Shown: in pieces, positions 47,643-60,517 of the stretch
Position numbering within the stretch: the stretch's first letter is position 1
Layout: the number at the start of each line of letters is the position of its first letter
NCBI GenBank assembly: GCA_963576785.1
Contig: OY756146.1
Coordinates: 992,001-1,056,000, forward strand
Origin: Chlorophyllum brunneum
Lineage: Eukaryota > Basidiomycota > Agaricomycetes > Agaricales > Agaricaceae
Length of the DNA: 64,000 nt
Direction of reading: 5' to 3'
Program-made: the position numbers and the translations under genes
The notes under the pieces: generated by a model
What the model was told of the DNA's origin: nothing
Databases searched by the model: none
The model's input: the letters and a program-made list of their open reading frames with translations, nothing else

Positions 47643-49811
47643 ATGCCTGACGGCGATGGGGAAGTCTTTGGGAACACACCACGTGTTCCAGCCCCCTCTA
47701 TCTTTGCAGCCTCTACAGCTCTGCCCCCTCCTGGCATCCTGTTTCCTAGGATGCCATCTATGACTAGGCCTTTCATCCCCACAGACCAGGCCTACAGCAA
47801 CACTGTTCCCCCGTCGGTCCGCAGCAGCAAGCCATCTACACCACCACCGACTCTCTCGAACCCCCTCCAGGGTGAAGGAGACAAAACCACTCATCAAGCT
47901 TCCAAATGGTCAAGGCCGGAGGGAGACCATTACTACTCGGGAGAGAACTGGGCTGAACAAGTCGAAGAAGAGCTGAAGCCCGAAGTCAAAGTCGAAGGTG
48001 AGGAAGAAGATAACAAAGAGGATCGTGAAGATGGTCCAGAAGAATTTTATGAAGATACTGTCAGAGAGGTTGGCAAGATCTCTAAATGGGTCAAGGCCTG
48101 CAGCACATACAACATGAGTGGCGATGAGGGGCTGGTATTCGGGTGAGCCTTCACAGAACTTACGGAGACCTTGATGAAAGTGGGATGGCTCAAGGTAGTG
48201 GTTGACAAAGGAAAGAACAACCTCCATGGTTGGATGGGGGTAAATTTTGGTAAGATTATCATCTGCACTGATGAAACCCCCCAGCCAGATGTTTCCACCC
48301 TTCGATGCATGGCCTTCAAAGGCCCCATGTGCAAACCTGATGACGTCTGCATGGAGGTTGTTGAACACATTGTCACTCTGGGTATCACCGATGGCAATGA
48401 TGTCATTCATTTGGGTATCTCCAATGATGACGTTCAGATGATCTCTGAAGTGGAGTTCAAGACCGTCACCCACAACAAGAAGAGTTGGGTTTGGAAACCA
48501 AGGAGGCTGACCCCAGAGACTGCCAATACTGAGCCAAAAAAGGCTAACCCAACCACCAGGCCAAAGAAAACGACCTCTACTGTGCCTGCCAAGGCCGCCA
48601 AAACTCCGGTATCCCCGCCTAGTATCAAGGATGCCAAGAACCCCCAGGAAGGAACAAAAACTTCCTATGCTGCAATGGCAGCCAAGAAGAGCAAGGACGC
48701 CACCTCTGCTACCGCCCCCTCCACAAATACCCAGGACCCTCTCAAACTCTTAGAGTTTGCAAGCAAATTCCCAGAATTGTCCAATGAGAAGATAGTTGCT
48801 ATGTACGACACCTCTTTCTCCTCTTCTTCCCCAGCAAACAAGAAGCCAGCTAAGAAAGCTGGCGCTATCCATTCCACCTTAAATGGTCCATTGCACAAGC
48901 AAGTGATTATTTCCCTTCTCACCGGGCCTAACGTAACCAATTTTGGGGCTATCATCAACTCTCTAAATGCATGTCTCATAGCAGAGAAGTCCAAGACAAG
49001 GGTCATTGCCGCCTTGCAGGGTAAGCTGGGCCTTATGGTCCACACCTCGGAGATGTTGACCCCTACGGAGCTAGATGTCATTAAGGCGTGGCTCAAAGAT
49101 AAATCCGGAAGAGTTACCACGGGCAACATATCCCTCCCAAAATCTAAATTGTTCGTGAAAGTCACGGACATCAGTTACATCACGCCCTAAGGTCAGATCC
49201 TCACTGAGGCCGATGTGGTCACCAGCATCAGGAATTTGATTCATTCCGATGCCATACAATTCGCAATGCAACCATGAGTGCGATGCAACTCTAAACACTT
49301 GGACACCTGTACGGTATGGTTTGAGATCTGGGACTCCAAGGCAGGGTCCAACATTGCGAAAATCAAGGATAAGTTCCTCAACATCTATGGAGGACTCTTC
49401 CGTATCAGGAGGGCCACTGCCAACCCGGGGGTACCTTTTTGCGGAAAATGTTGCAGATGGGGCCACCTCCTAATCCGCTGCTGGGCAAGGCTCTTCACCT
49501 GTGCACATTGCAAGGGGCCACACTCCACTGCCAACCATTGATCATTCACCTACTGTTGTAAGGGCAACAACAAAGCTGAACCACCTGTTGCGGCCACCCC
49601 CGCTGGAGAACCATGCCCTCACAAGGCTACATGCTCCAACTGTGGCAAGGACCACCTCGCTACCGACCAAAAGTGTCAATTCTGGAAGAAGGGATTCGAC
49701 CACAACTGGCACGCAAACAAGGTGCTCGAACTAAGAGCCAACAAAGGAGTTCCATTACCCCCCTCCTCATCATTCCCGGCTAGTCGAAGCTAGACTAACC
49801 CCCCTCAATGA
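47643..49811 (+). pseudogene. L3 ORF1 (Gag-like, zinc knuckles), few stops
   Basis: Starts MPDGDGEVFGNTPRVP. Acidic stretch near 48000 (EEEDNKEDREDGPEEF), basic linker, then a core of unknown fold (PLLTGPN-like SLLTGPNVTNFGAIINSL). Three zinc fingers end it: CGKCCRWGHLLIRC, CAHCKGPHSTANH and CSNCGKDHLATDQKC. Stops at about 48145 (TGA for TGG), 49188, 49275, 49539 and 49791. Without them the ORF would run into the ATGA overlap with ORF2 at 49808-49811, as in L1. Confidence 0.85.
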
Positions 49812-52800
49812 ATAATGTCCCCGACGACCAAGACAGGCCTCCTCGCTCACTCCTGAGTGAGTTGAAGGTCTGCTCTCACAACATTGGAAGATCATATGGA
49901 GTGATGGAGACAGTCCTCGCACGCAGAGGTGACATTGACCTCCTCCTCATACAAGAACCCCCATGGAGGTTTCTCTGTGACATTCCCTCATCTGTCTCTA
50001 ATGACAGATCCCCCCTTGTAGGAGGCCCAGTTCACCCGGACTGGACGCTCCTCTCGTATCCATTCATTGCCGATGAAGTCCTCCAAGTGGGATGCCGGTG
50101 ATACCCTCAACGTATGGTCAACATGGAACACCGCACCACTCCCAGAGTCCTTGCCTTTGCTCATAAGAGACTGAAGCAACTCCAACCCTCCATTAGAAGA
50201 GATTTAATTGAACATCAAGACCTCCTGTGTATTTCCTTATATGCAGGAGGAGAAGAACTACTGCTGCTAAATGTTTACAACGACAGCCGTAACACCGCAC
50301 TCCACTTCCTTGAGGAGTGCCTCTTCGACCTCCCGCCCTTTCTCTTAATGGGTGGAGATATTAACATCCGATTGGAGTTATGGGACCCTTCAACAGATCA
50401 ATATCCAGCAAGTGCAGACCATCTCCTTATGATTACTGAAGCCCTCAATCTTGTGAGGACTACTCCATCTGCAGCCATACCAACTCGTTACGCCTTGGAC
50501 CCCAATCTACCAGATACAGTCATTGACCTGTTGTTTGTTTCGGGAACATTACCATACATCCCCACCCACAATATCCAGGCAGGCAATCAGTACAATTCTG
50601 ACCATGCCCCCCTCTTAATTAGGATTCCTATTCCACAAATGGACATTATCATCGAAAGATTGACTATCCCCAAGGATTCAGATGAAGAAACCAGGTTCCT
50701 GATGGACATAGTGGAAGGAATCAACAACAAGAACTGGCCGATGAATAATGTGGAAGAACTGGAGAGAGCTGTCGCAGAATTGGAGGTTTTATTTGACAGA
50801 TCCTGGAATTGGAATGCGAAGAAGACCAAGATCACCACTAGATCAAAGACCTGGTGGAACGAAGAGTGCTCCACTGCACTCGCTACACACTGCATGGACC
50901 ACAAGAACAAATGCAAATGGAACACTTTTCACAAGACCACGAGGAAAACGAAAAGAGCATATTTTGACAAGAAGATCCAAGAAATCTCAGTCGACCAAAA
51001 ACGTCCATGGGATCTGATGCCATGGGTCAAAGATTGTGCACTCCCGGCTACGGAAGCCATGTGTCATAACGGCCGACCTTGTCTTACTTTGGACAACCTG
51101 TGGATGGCACTCAACCAACATTACAATGCTGCCCGTGACAGACCAACTGATGCAGCAGTCTTGGACGAACTTCCTCCACCGAATGGAATGGAGAATAGGA
51201 CTTGGGTGAATTTCTCTCTCCTCGAGATGATGGATTCACTCAAGGATACCTCAAATTCTTCTGTCCCCGGGCCTGACCACATTTCCTGGTCCCATCTCAA
51301 GCAGATCATCACCGATGAAACATGCACCGATCTCTTTCTCAAAATCAGCAGTGCATGTCTAAATATCGGACATTGGCCTGTGCATTTCAAAAAGTCAACG
51401 TCGGTGATCATCCCAAAACCTAACAAACCTGACTACTCCACTCCGAAGGCATTCAGACCAATCATCCTCCTCAATATGCTTGGTAAACTAATAGAGAAGA
51501 TGCTCGCCAAACGACTCCAATTTGAAGCAGTGAAGTTCAAAGTTCTTCACCCTCACCAACTGGGAGCCATCCGCCAACAATCCATTGAGGACGCAGGTCT
51601 ATTTCTGATGCACATCATCCGAGGAGCTTGGACGAAGAAGAAGAAGACATCAGTGCTTGCATTTGATGTTGCCCAATTCTTCCCCTCCCTCAATCACGAT
51701 CTCCTCATTGACATACTAGGTTGGCAGGGATTTCCCCCACAAGTCACAGTGTTTTTCAAAAATTACCTTAAAGAATGCCATACAACCTACTGGTGGAATA
51801 ATGAAACCTCCCCGGAATTCAATGCAGCAGTGGGAGTGGGTCAAGGTTCTGCCCTTAGCCCCATTCTCTCTGCCTTATTTCTTGCCCCCCTCCTTCACAT
51901 TTTTGACACCCGTATGGAGGAACACTGCGACAGATGGGACTTTGATGTCCTTTTGTTTGTAGACAACGGCACCCTAGTTGCACAATCTCCATCCCTTGAA
52001 AGGAATGTTGAAATCCTCCAACATATGTACCGCGAAATGGAGCGGCTCATGAATGAATTTGGTCTAGAAATTGAACACGGAAAGTCCAAAGTCTTTCACT
52101 TTATGTGTACAAGACAGGACTCAAACCCCTCTATTGACTTGGGATCACCACCGTTCACTAGCCACACCCCCCTCAAACTGAAAGCCCATTGGCGCTATCT
52201 CGGCTTTTACTTTGACTGGACGTTAACCTTCAAGGAACACGTTCGATTCTATTCCACCAAAGCAATATCCACGATTAAGGCAATGAAAATGCTGGGGAAC
52301 TCCATAAGAGGTCTATCCCCCGGCAACAAAAGATTACTTTACCATTCATGTGTCATACCGGTGGTGACATACGGATACCGACTTTGGTTTCACGACAAGT
52401 CACGGACTAAGGGAACTTGTGAAATCCTCAACAAAATGCAATGAAGTGTGGTGCTCTGGATTACCGGGGCCTTCCGGACTTCTCCCACCAGCGGCGTAGA
52501 GTCCTTCATGGGGCTTATGCCCATCAAACTCCATCTCCGAAAGTTGGCCAAACGACAAACGTTGAGGCTTCATATGTTGGACAATGAACATGCATTGGCA
52601 AGATTGACAAGAGAGTATCATTCTTCCCCCCACTGACTTCACATCAAGAATTTCACGGAGATTCAGAAGAAGAAGACACTTGGAGCTGTGATGGATATTT
52701 TGCGCCCTACCCCTGAGACTCAGTATATAGAACATTTTAACTCTGTTTCTAAATCTCTCTGGCCCAGACGTAGGTTACTTGACCGTTTCTCTACTAATGT

Positions 52801-53857
52801 ATCTTTCATAGGATTTAACCGGGACAGCCCTTACCTCTCGAAAACACTTTGGGACAATGTTACGACTAATGCGACGATGGACAACAAGTCCATCATTATT
52901 GGCACGGACGGCTTGGTCCACCCCAACCCCAACCCGCTTGCCAGCCAGTTCACAGTGGCAGCTACTATTCAACATCTAGACAGCGGGAGCTCTATCATGA
53001 AGAGACTTGGAGGAACTACGTCGACTGACACTGAACTGGTCATACAGTACTTAGGAATCACCAAGGTACTCACAACCACAAAATACGACCAGATCGAGCA
53101 CATTCATGTATTCACCGACTCCATCGTAGCCTCTCGGCTCCTACTTGATTGTTCACCACACTCCTGCCAGCGACAATCCATCCTCACATCAAAGGTGCTT
53201 TCAGCTTGGTTCAACAAGTCGGACCAGCACCGCCTTTCCTTTTATCACATGCCGTCAAAGTGTAAATATGGTATACAGAAAGCCACTCACGATTGGATCC
53301 AAACAGTCGCCTGGCCTAACTGGGGTCGAAATCACCAAGTCCCTAACTCCGTGGACTACTTACGTAAGAAGTCCACCAAACAAGCGATCTATACATGGCA
53401 AGCCATGTTCGGATTCAAGAAATACAGCGGTAGCTCCTTCCTCCACCTCCTGGTGTGAGTGAATGGGGCCTCTGCTCTACCGTCGCACATCAAGTCTGGT
53501 CCCTGGATACGAGAATGTGGTTACCAGCCTCAGCTCTTCGCAAGAGCATGTTGCGCCATCTTATGCCATGCCCCGATCAGGGAGTTTCGACTTCAATTCT
53601 TCCCCAATGAGGACCTATCATGCCACCACTGTAACAGTCAAATGGTACAGACTAGGTTGCACATCCTATATCGTTGCAATAGCTTCGATCATTACTTTGG
53701 CATCAACACCATCAAGACTTTTGTCAATTTCTTGCATCGTAACCCTACCGCATTCAGCTTCCCTCCAGAACCTGACTGCCCTCATATCCACGCCAGGTCA
53801 ATACCCCCATTACATCGTTGTCAAATCCAAAGGAGGTTTGGGTCTGTGCCCGCATAA
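49808..53857 (+). pseudogene. L3 ORF2: APE endonuclease, RT, RNase H, zinc cluster
   Basis: Nearly full frame of about 1,350 codons. Endonuclease to 50620 (CSHNIGRSYG, QEPPW, GGDINIR, YNSDHAPLLIR). RT about 51380-52400 (IIPKPNKPDYSTPKAFRPII, VLAFDVAQFFPSLNHD, GVGQGSALSPILSALF). The catalytic FVDD is FVDN (near 51957), so it is dead. RNase H from about 52890 (IIIGTDGLVHPNPN, HIHVFTDS). Zinc cluster CHHCNSQMVQTRLHILYRC near 53620. Stops at 50099, 52441, 52634 and 53456, three of them TGA where a sister copy has CGA. Confidence 0.92.
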
Positions 53858-54317
53858 ATCCCTTTTTCTTTTTATTTTTTCTTGTGCTCTCCTGGTTATG
53901 GACTTCATATCCATTTTTCTATCTCCCCCTTCCTCGCTTGTCTACTACTTTATATATAGTTTTCATTCAAAATCCATCTCTCCCGTGGTGCCTGGGCAAA
54001 TGCCCTCCCACATGCTAGTACTGTTTGTTGTTCCCCCTTGTGATTGCGAGTCAGTAGTTTTTTTCTATCAATTTCTCTCTCTCACTCTCTCTCCTTCTGA
54101 ATTCCCTTTTTTCTTTTTCTCACTGATCAAGGTAGGTACCAAACATCTCTCTAGTGTATGCGCTAGATGGCGTCGAGTCTCATGGGGTTAGTTTACTTAT
54201 AGTTTACTTTCTCTTCTCTGAACATTCTGTACATTCTGCCTTTGTATGTATGTACACGCAGACTGCGTTCGAGCACCACTATATAAATTGTTAATTTAAA
54301 AAAAAAAAAAAAAAAAA

Positions 54318-55144
54318 AATGAAACTTATTCATGGCATACCACCCACAAACTGACAGTTAAACAGAGTGCATCAACCAAAAAGTCAAGACATACCTCAGA
54401 AACATAATAAACCATATGCAGAACAACTGGAAAAAATGGTTAGCTATAGCAGAATTCCAATACAATGACAAAATCCACACTGCTACTGGATATTTGCCAT
54501 TCAAAATAGTTTATGGACAATACCCCTGGAAAGGAAATATAACTAATGTTACCAAAGCACTTGCAATCACAGAACAAATACAGGAGTTACAAAACATGCA
54601 ACAAGAGGTGATCAAGATGCTACAACACAGCCAGATGCAAATGGAGAAATACAACAGCACCAAACCAGAACATGAGTATATTCCAGAAGAACAAGTGTGG
54701 CTCAAAGCCAGCAACATTAGGACAACAAGATCAACCAAGAAGTTAGATCACAAATGGTATAGACCATTCTGAATAAAAGCAAAAATAGGCAAAACAAGTT
54801 ACCAACTGGAATTATCTGAAACATAGGCAATACACAATGTGTTTAACAGCAGACTCCTCTTCCCCTATCAGAAACCTGAGTTTGACAGCCAGTGCACACT
54901 ACCACCACCAATGCCTGAGATCATCAACAATGAAGAACAATACAAGGTAGAAGAGATCCAAGGATACTACATAAGAGGATGGCAAAATCAATTCCTAGTA
55001 TACTGGAAGGGTTATACCTCTGAGGAAGACACATGGGAGGATGAGTCAGAACTGGAAAATACCAAGGAGGCAGTTCAGGAATTTTTAGACAAGATTTCGA
55101 GGACAAAACCTATAAAAAGGGGGGGCAAAAAGCAACAATTATGA
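54318..55144 (+). pseudogene. Gypsy C pol remnant, integrase end and chromodomain
   Basis: Resumes the integrase at the L3 target site, with NYHP-like text then QNNWKKWLAIAEFQYNDKIH near 54419. The chromodomain lies at about 54930-55110 (YKVEEIQGYYIRGWQNQFLV, YWKGYTSEEDTWEDE), ending at 55144. A stop near 54770 separates the two. Confidence 0.87.
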
Positions 55145-55181
55145 ACAACAAACCTCACATTACAAGAGATCACTACACCTG

Positions 55182-56120
55182 ATGCACCTCACACTGTATC
55201 CACTGTACCCTAGACTTTACCAATTATCTCCACAACATACCATGCATGCCAAACACAAACCTATCCCCTTCCCAGCCAATAACACAGAGTTTGAACAAGA
55301 ACTCAACAACCTCCTCAATGTCCGATCTACCAAAGACCAGATCAAACACTATACTACCACAACCAAAGGACTCATGTACATCACCCATGCCATCAACAAC
55401 CTCCAAATCCAAGCCAAAGCCCCAAGCCATATTTTACTCATCATTACTACCAGAGCTCTCCCAGCTGCCATGTCAACTGGAAAACACAAACTCATGAAGG
55501 AATTATTGGATAAAGCAGCCACCAATCTCAATGTATTGGTATACTCCAATGCAAAGTGATGCATCCAAAGTGCCTTAATCATGACAGGCAAAAGACTCAA
55601 TCACCTCACTGATTCTAGCAACAACCCTACTTACAGACTTGCCCAAAGACTAATGGATCTTGACTCATACACCCCCACTACCTTACCCAACAAACTGCCC
55701 TACCACAAAGACAATGAACAAGAATGGTTAGATAAAGGAATGGAAGGAATCAACAAAGTAGTCCCAGACCATTTAATGGAACCAGATATGTGAGATAAAG
55801 TAGACTACCTCCTTATACAACTGCCTAACATGGATCCACCATCCAAACCAACAATATTTAATCCACCACCATCTTATCTCACACTCAAGGATAGAGGACA
55901 ATTTGAAGAACACTACTAGGAGGAGATAGTTCACAACCTTGTCATCTCTAAGACTAATGATACCACTATATTCCAAGGACGCACTGTAGCCCTCTTTAGA
56001 GGAGGACAAGACCATGCCCCCTTTTGGATCAGATGTCAATGCAAGTCAGGAACCCCAATGATTGGCCCTACTAAACGCCAACTTGTCAATACCTTACACA
56101 AAGAACAAGACGACAAGTAG
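55182..56120 (+). pseudogene. Gypsy C extra ORF (ORF3)
   Basis: 312-codon frame from ATG 55182 to TAG 56118, nearly identical to that of Gypsy A. Internal stops match those in A. Text such as PITFPANN-like PFPANNTEFEQELNNLLNVR and RGGQDHAPFWIRCQCKSGTP. No domain recognised. Confidence 0.7.
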
Positions 56121-56936
56121 ACCATGACACTTTATGAGGTCATGAACATAAAAAGGGAGGTATTGTTATGAACTATAAATAGATAGTACATTCCTATCAT
56201 ATGCCTGTCGTACTCAGCATTCCTATGTATCTGCTTTATTCCTTGTTTCATCCCTTAAGGCTATACTCTTACTGACTTGTTTTACTCATCCCCTATGACT
56301 CCCTTACTCTGTTCCTTTATTATTAGTACTCACCACTAGTATATAAAGTATAGTAATACTTGGTGTATTCCTTACACTTTACCAATCATATCATCTCTTT
56401 CTCTTCTCTCTACTTCCTTGTCTTTATCTAAAGACTTGCAACCTGAGTCCTAGACTAAGGTCATAACACCAACCCTTTGAATGACCCTTAACTAGTGTCA
56501 CAGCTAGCAGGATTAGAACTAGTGAACCTGCCCCAAGACAGAGTTCAAAGTCTTATTAGACACCTGCTTACACACAATCTGACTGGGCACAATCTTGAGA
56601 TAACAATCACAGCAATCCCAGAAATCCTAGTAGTCTGACAAACAGTACAGAGAATCCATCTCTACTAAGTCAGAACACTCAGACAACCCCAAGCACTCTG
56701 AATATAAAAGTGAGCACTTTGAAGAACCACCACCCTAGACACCGGAACTTGAGCCCCAACATGAATTTGACAACAACATATTGAACTCACCAAACTCACT
56801 TACTGGAGCCCTCCAACTACTCTGAAAACAAAGAGAAAGGGAAGTTCAATGAAACCAAACCAGCCAGATGACCAGCTATCAGTCAGATACCACTGGTTGG
56901 GTTGTCTGGTAGCTAGTTGCCAGCACCCATTAGCAG

Positions 56937-57640
56937 ATGACCAGAATACCAGGACCTCTGATTACACTCAGGACAACCCAACAGCCACAAATCCACCAAT
57001 CATCCCCATCAAACTCCTCAATGAGCTTACCACCAAACTCACCTATAGGATCAAATATGCCAGACCCCAAGCTTCCAAAGTCTGCCATTTTCTACAGTAA
57101 CCTGCTCAACTATCCCAACTGGAAGCAGAACCTCCAGATCTACTTTGCATTACAGCCTAACAATCTACCAAATGACAAGTCCAAAATTATGTATGCCTTC
57201 CTTAGTATGGAAGGATTAGCCAGAGAATGGAAACAAGCATACACCATCTTGCACACTACTAACAACATTTTCAGCCCTACCTAGACCATTGAATAGTTTC
57301 TCACAGAACTTGATACTTTGTTTCTACCTGCAAATAATACCTTTGTCACCATCAATCAACTGTCTAATGTCACCCAGAATAGACAACCCACTGCAGTCTA
57401 TGTTGAGCAATTCAAGAATATGTGTACCCGAGCCAGAATCACTCATGTAGAGACCAAAATCACATTCTTCATTAAAGGACTGGATCTGTATTACAAAAAG
57501 CTTGTCTATAGTCAGAATCCCACCCCAAATGACATCAATGCTTGGTACACAGCTGCACAAAATGCAGCAACAATGGCATACTCACAACAGAATTTTAGTT
57601 CAATAGGACATTGTCACTCAGTATGACATACCTCCCATTA
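56937..57640 (+). pseudogene. Element F gag
   Basis: Capsid-like frame (IFYSNLLNYPNWKQNLQIYF, YAFLSMEGLAREWKQAY, ARITHVETKITFFIKGL), typical of Ty3/Gypsy capsids (SMEGLA, W..A). Stops near 57280. A degenerate cysteine cluster (CFTCKCC) lies near 57966. No intact zinc knuckle seen. Confidence 0.7.
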
Positions 57641-58339
57641 TTCGAAATATTGCACTCTGAAAGCATCAAGTTTGATATCTTATGTAAGACCTTACTAGCT
57701 GACTCAAAGAAGCAGTAACCCCCCAGGCTATAGTTCTATGGACATTGACCATATCCTTAAGCAGCAGCTCAATAATCTTCACTCAATGGGAGAGGGATCT
57801 GACAAAGAAGAAGAAGAATCTGAGGAAGAAACATCATCAGATAATAATGAATATTCAAACACAACTACCTAGCAAGTAACTCACATGGCCACAAAACTTG
57901 CCACAGCCCAACTCAATGCTATCTTATCATCTGAACTCTGGAAGTTATACAATGAACAAAAGTGCTTCACATGCAAATGCTGCTTATAAGTCCAAATGCT
58001 TTGACTGAAGCAAGTAACAATTCAAGTCTACCCAAATTGTGAATATAATAGAAGACACCTCTGATGAAGAGATAGAAGAACTCTTCAACATTGCAGATAG
58101 TCATCCTGACAAAGATTTAATTAAGTCTTTTGTCTGAAGAGACTAGCTACTGTGTCTAGATCTCAAACTATAAAGAAACTACAGACTTCTTACTTAACAC
58201 CACACTATGATAACTACCCCTGACCCAGACCATCTCAAAAGTCCAACACCAAACAAATTGCTACCATCAACATTGTTCCAAAGAACAATACTATCTATAT
58301 CCCAACTACTATCCACTTACCTAATATAACTACTGAATA

Positions 58340-60200
58340 CCTCGCCCTCCTAGATTCAGAAGCAGCTGGAAATTACATCAACCCATCTCTTGTAGAACAA
58401 TAGAACCTACCAACCTGTCCACTTGACACACTAGTCACTATCCTTAATACTAATGGAACCACCAATGGACAAGAACAAGCTACCCATGATACTGTCCTTA
58501 GACTCACCATAGACACACAACAGATGATTCTAAAACCAAGTATTATTGGACTAGGAATGACATGCCTAATTTTAGGAATGCCCTGGCTATTGTAATTCAA
58601 CCCAGAAGTTGATTGGTCAAGGAAGACTATGAAATGGAGAACCCCATTTATCAATAACTCCCAGCTCAACTGCCTTGTCACCTCCATGGATGACAGTGCA
58701 AATGAAGCTGAACAAGTGAACTATATCTACCTTGAACCTGCCATATTCAAAGAAATAAACTTTAAAGCCAATGTCTCCCAGTTTATTATCCAGCAATATA
58801 GAGAGAAGAAAGAGACCAACCCTACGAAAATTGTACCAGCTGACTTTCATGACTACCTTGATGTATTTAGTGAACAAGCTACTTCACAATACCTACCCAC
58901 TTGACCATAGGATCACAAAATCAAGATGAAAGAATCTTTTGAACCAAAAACTGGACCCACTTATCAACTATTGCCCCAAGAGACCAATGAACTCAATAAG
59001 TTCATTGAGGAGAACCTAGCCAAAGGATATATTTGATGATCAAAATCACCTATAGCCTCACCTTTCTTCTTTATAGGGAAGAAAGATGGAAAACTCCACC
59101 TGTGTCAAGACTATTGATACCTCAATAGTTATACTATCAAGAATGCATACCTAATCCCACTCATTTTATCACTACTCAACAAACTCAAAGAATCAAATTG
59201 GTTTACCAAACCTGATGTACATGCTGGATACAACAATATCCACATCCGAAAAGGCAATGAATGGAAAGCCACATTCAGAACACTAAAAGGCCTATACAAG
59301 CCAACTGTAATATTTTTTGGGATGTGCAATTCCCCAGCCACTTTCCAGTCTATGATGGACCATATATTCTGCCTCCTTATTGACAAAGAAGAAGTTCTTG
59401 TATATATGGACAATATTCTCATATATGCCAAAACATGAAAAGAACTCTGATGCCTTACCCATGAAGTATTAAGACTACTTTGAGAACATGATCTATTTCT
59501 CAAACTTGAGAAATGTGAATTTGAGAAACAATACCTCAAGTATCTCAGTGCTGTAATCTCCCCATCATCTATTGAAATAGATGCAGCCAAACTTAAAGGA
59601 ATCAAGAATTGGCCAATACCCAAAACAACCTGCAATATACAAAAATTCATAGGATTCTGTAACTTCTATAAAAGATTCATCAAGAATTATGCATGACACA
59701 CCACACTACTAGACTCTCTCATATCCAAGGATATCAAATTCCACTAGACCAACAAGCACTAAACCACCTTCAAAGATCTGAAGAAACACTTTATAGAGAA
59801 GCCTATCTTGATTGTACCAGATCCTGACAAACCTTTCGAAATTGAAACCAATACTTCTGTATATGCCTCAGGAGCTGTCCTTACCCAACACAATGATAAT
59901 GGAGTAAAGTATCCAATTGCCTTTATCTCCAAAGCATTCAACTCAACAGAATGAAACTACTATTGCTCAGAGCAAGAATGGCTAGCTATCATACAAGCCT
60001 TAAAAAAATAGTGCTACCATTTAAAAGAAGCCAAAAATGAATTCATCATATAGAGTAATTACAAGAACTTATCCTGATTTAAGGAACCCCAAACCCTTAA
60101 TTGATGCCAAGTCCAATGGACAGCCTACATGGAATGCTTCAAACCTCAATTAAAGGTTAAGCATATACCTGGCTGAAAGAATGGCCTAGCCAATGCATTA
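58340..60200 (+). pseudogene. Element F pol: protease, RT, RNase H
   Basis: Protease LLDSEAAGNYINPSLVEQ near 58345 (normally DSGA). RT blocks FTKPDVHAGYNNIHIRKGNE near 59200, FFGMCNSPATFQSMMDHIF near 59315, and YMDN in place of YMDD near 59402, so inactive. RNase H near 59830-60190 (PFEIETNTSVYASGAVL, CSEQEWLAII, GLANALSQQ). Many stops. The integrase is missing because L4 interrupts or replaces it. Confidence 0.85.
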
Positions 60201-60225
60201 TCACAACAATCCAACCACATTCCTG

Positions 60226-60517
60226 ATTGCCACCACCAACCACCGTTTGTTCGCCCACTGTTGCAAGGGCAATGATAAAGCTACTCCGCCTATCGCGGCT
60301 ACCCCTCTCAGAGAACCATGCCCTCACAAGGTGACATGCTCCAACTGTGGCAAGGACCACCTCGCCAATGACCGAAAATGTCAGTTCTGGAGGAAGAGAT
60401 TTGACCACGACTGGCACGCAAACAAGGCGCTCGAACTATGAGTGAACAAAGGAGTACCACCACCCACCTCCTCTCCATCCCGGGCTAGCCGAAGCCAGAC
60501 TACCCCCCCTCAATGAA
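60226..60517 (+). pseudogene. L4 ORF1 3' end (last zinc finger)
   Basis: Carries the final finger CSNCGKDHLANDRKC and the Trp-His-Ala-rich tail (FDHDWHANKALEL). A TGA at 60439 sits just after. If read through it meets ORF2 at the ATGA overlap 60514-60517. Confidence 0.75.

Larger units (their letters stand above)
47520..54317 (+). mobile_element. LINE L3: full-length non-LTR retrotransposon inside Gypsy C
   Basis: Starts CATCCCTTCTT and ends in a poly(A) run (about 54298-54319). The target site is duplicated as AATGAAACTTATCCA (47505-47519) and AATGAAACTTATTCA (54318-54332), one change. The empty site is seen in Gypsy B near 38530. 6.8 kb with a 123-bp 5' UTR, two ORFs and a 440-bp 3' UTR. 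It is the most complete LINE here. Stops mostly correspond to CGA to TGA. Confidence 0.95.
45237..56468 (+). mobile_element. Gypsy C: internally deleted chromodomain Gypsy, split by LINE L3
   Basis: LTRs 45237-45541 and 56164-56468 (305 bp each). Perfect 5-bp target duplication CCAAC at 45232-45236 and 56469-56473, so this copy is in its original place. It lacks gag, protease and the RT N-terminus, with the same junction as B (leader up to GAGACCAACAG-like text joined to RT near 45695). Pol remnants lie at 45700-47519 and 54318-55144, and L3 sits between. It serves as the reference for judging A and B. Confidence 0.95.
56469..60225 (+). mobile_element. Right part of Gypsy element F (gag to RNase H)
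   Basis: Different Gypsy family from A/B/C. After the Gypsy C target duplication CCAAC it holds gag and pol remnants in order and then stops in RNase H, where LINE L4 begins. No 3' LTR is in the window. 56474-56840 is leader-like with no clear gene. Confidence 0.8.

Noticed and set aside
11459..60225. CRISPR-like or other regular short repeat array
   Set aside because: No regularly spaced direct repeats with unique spacers; repeats are all LTR, LINE or duplicated elements. This is a eukaryotic sequence.
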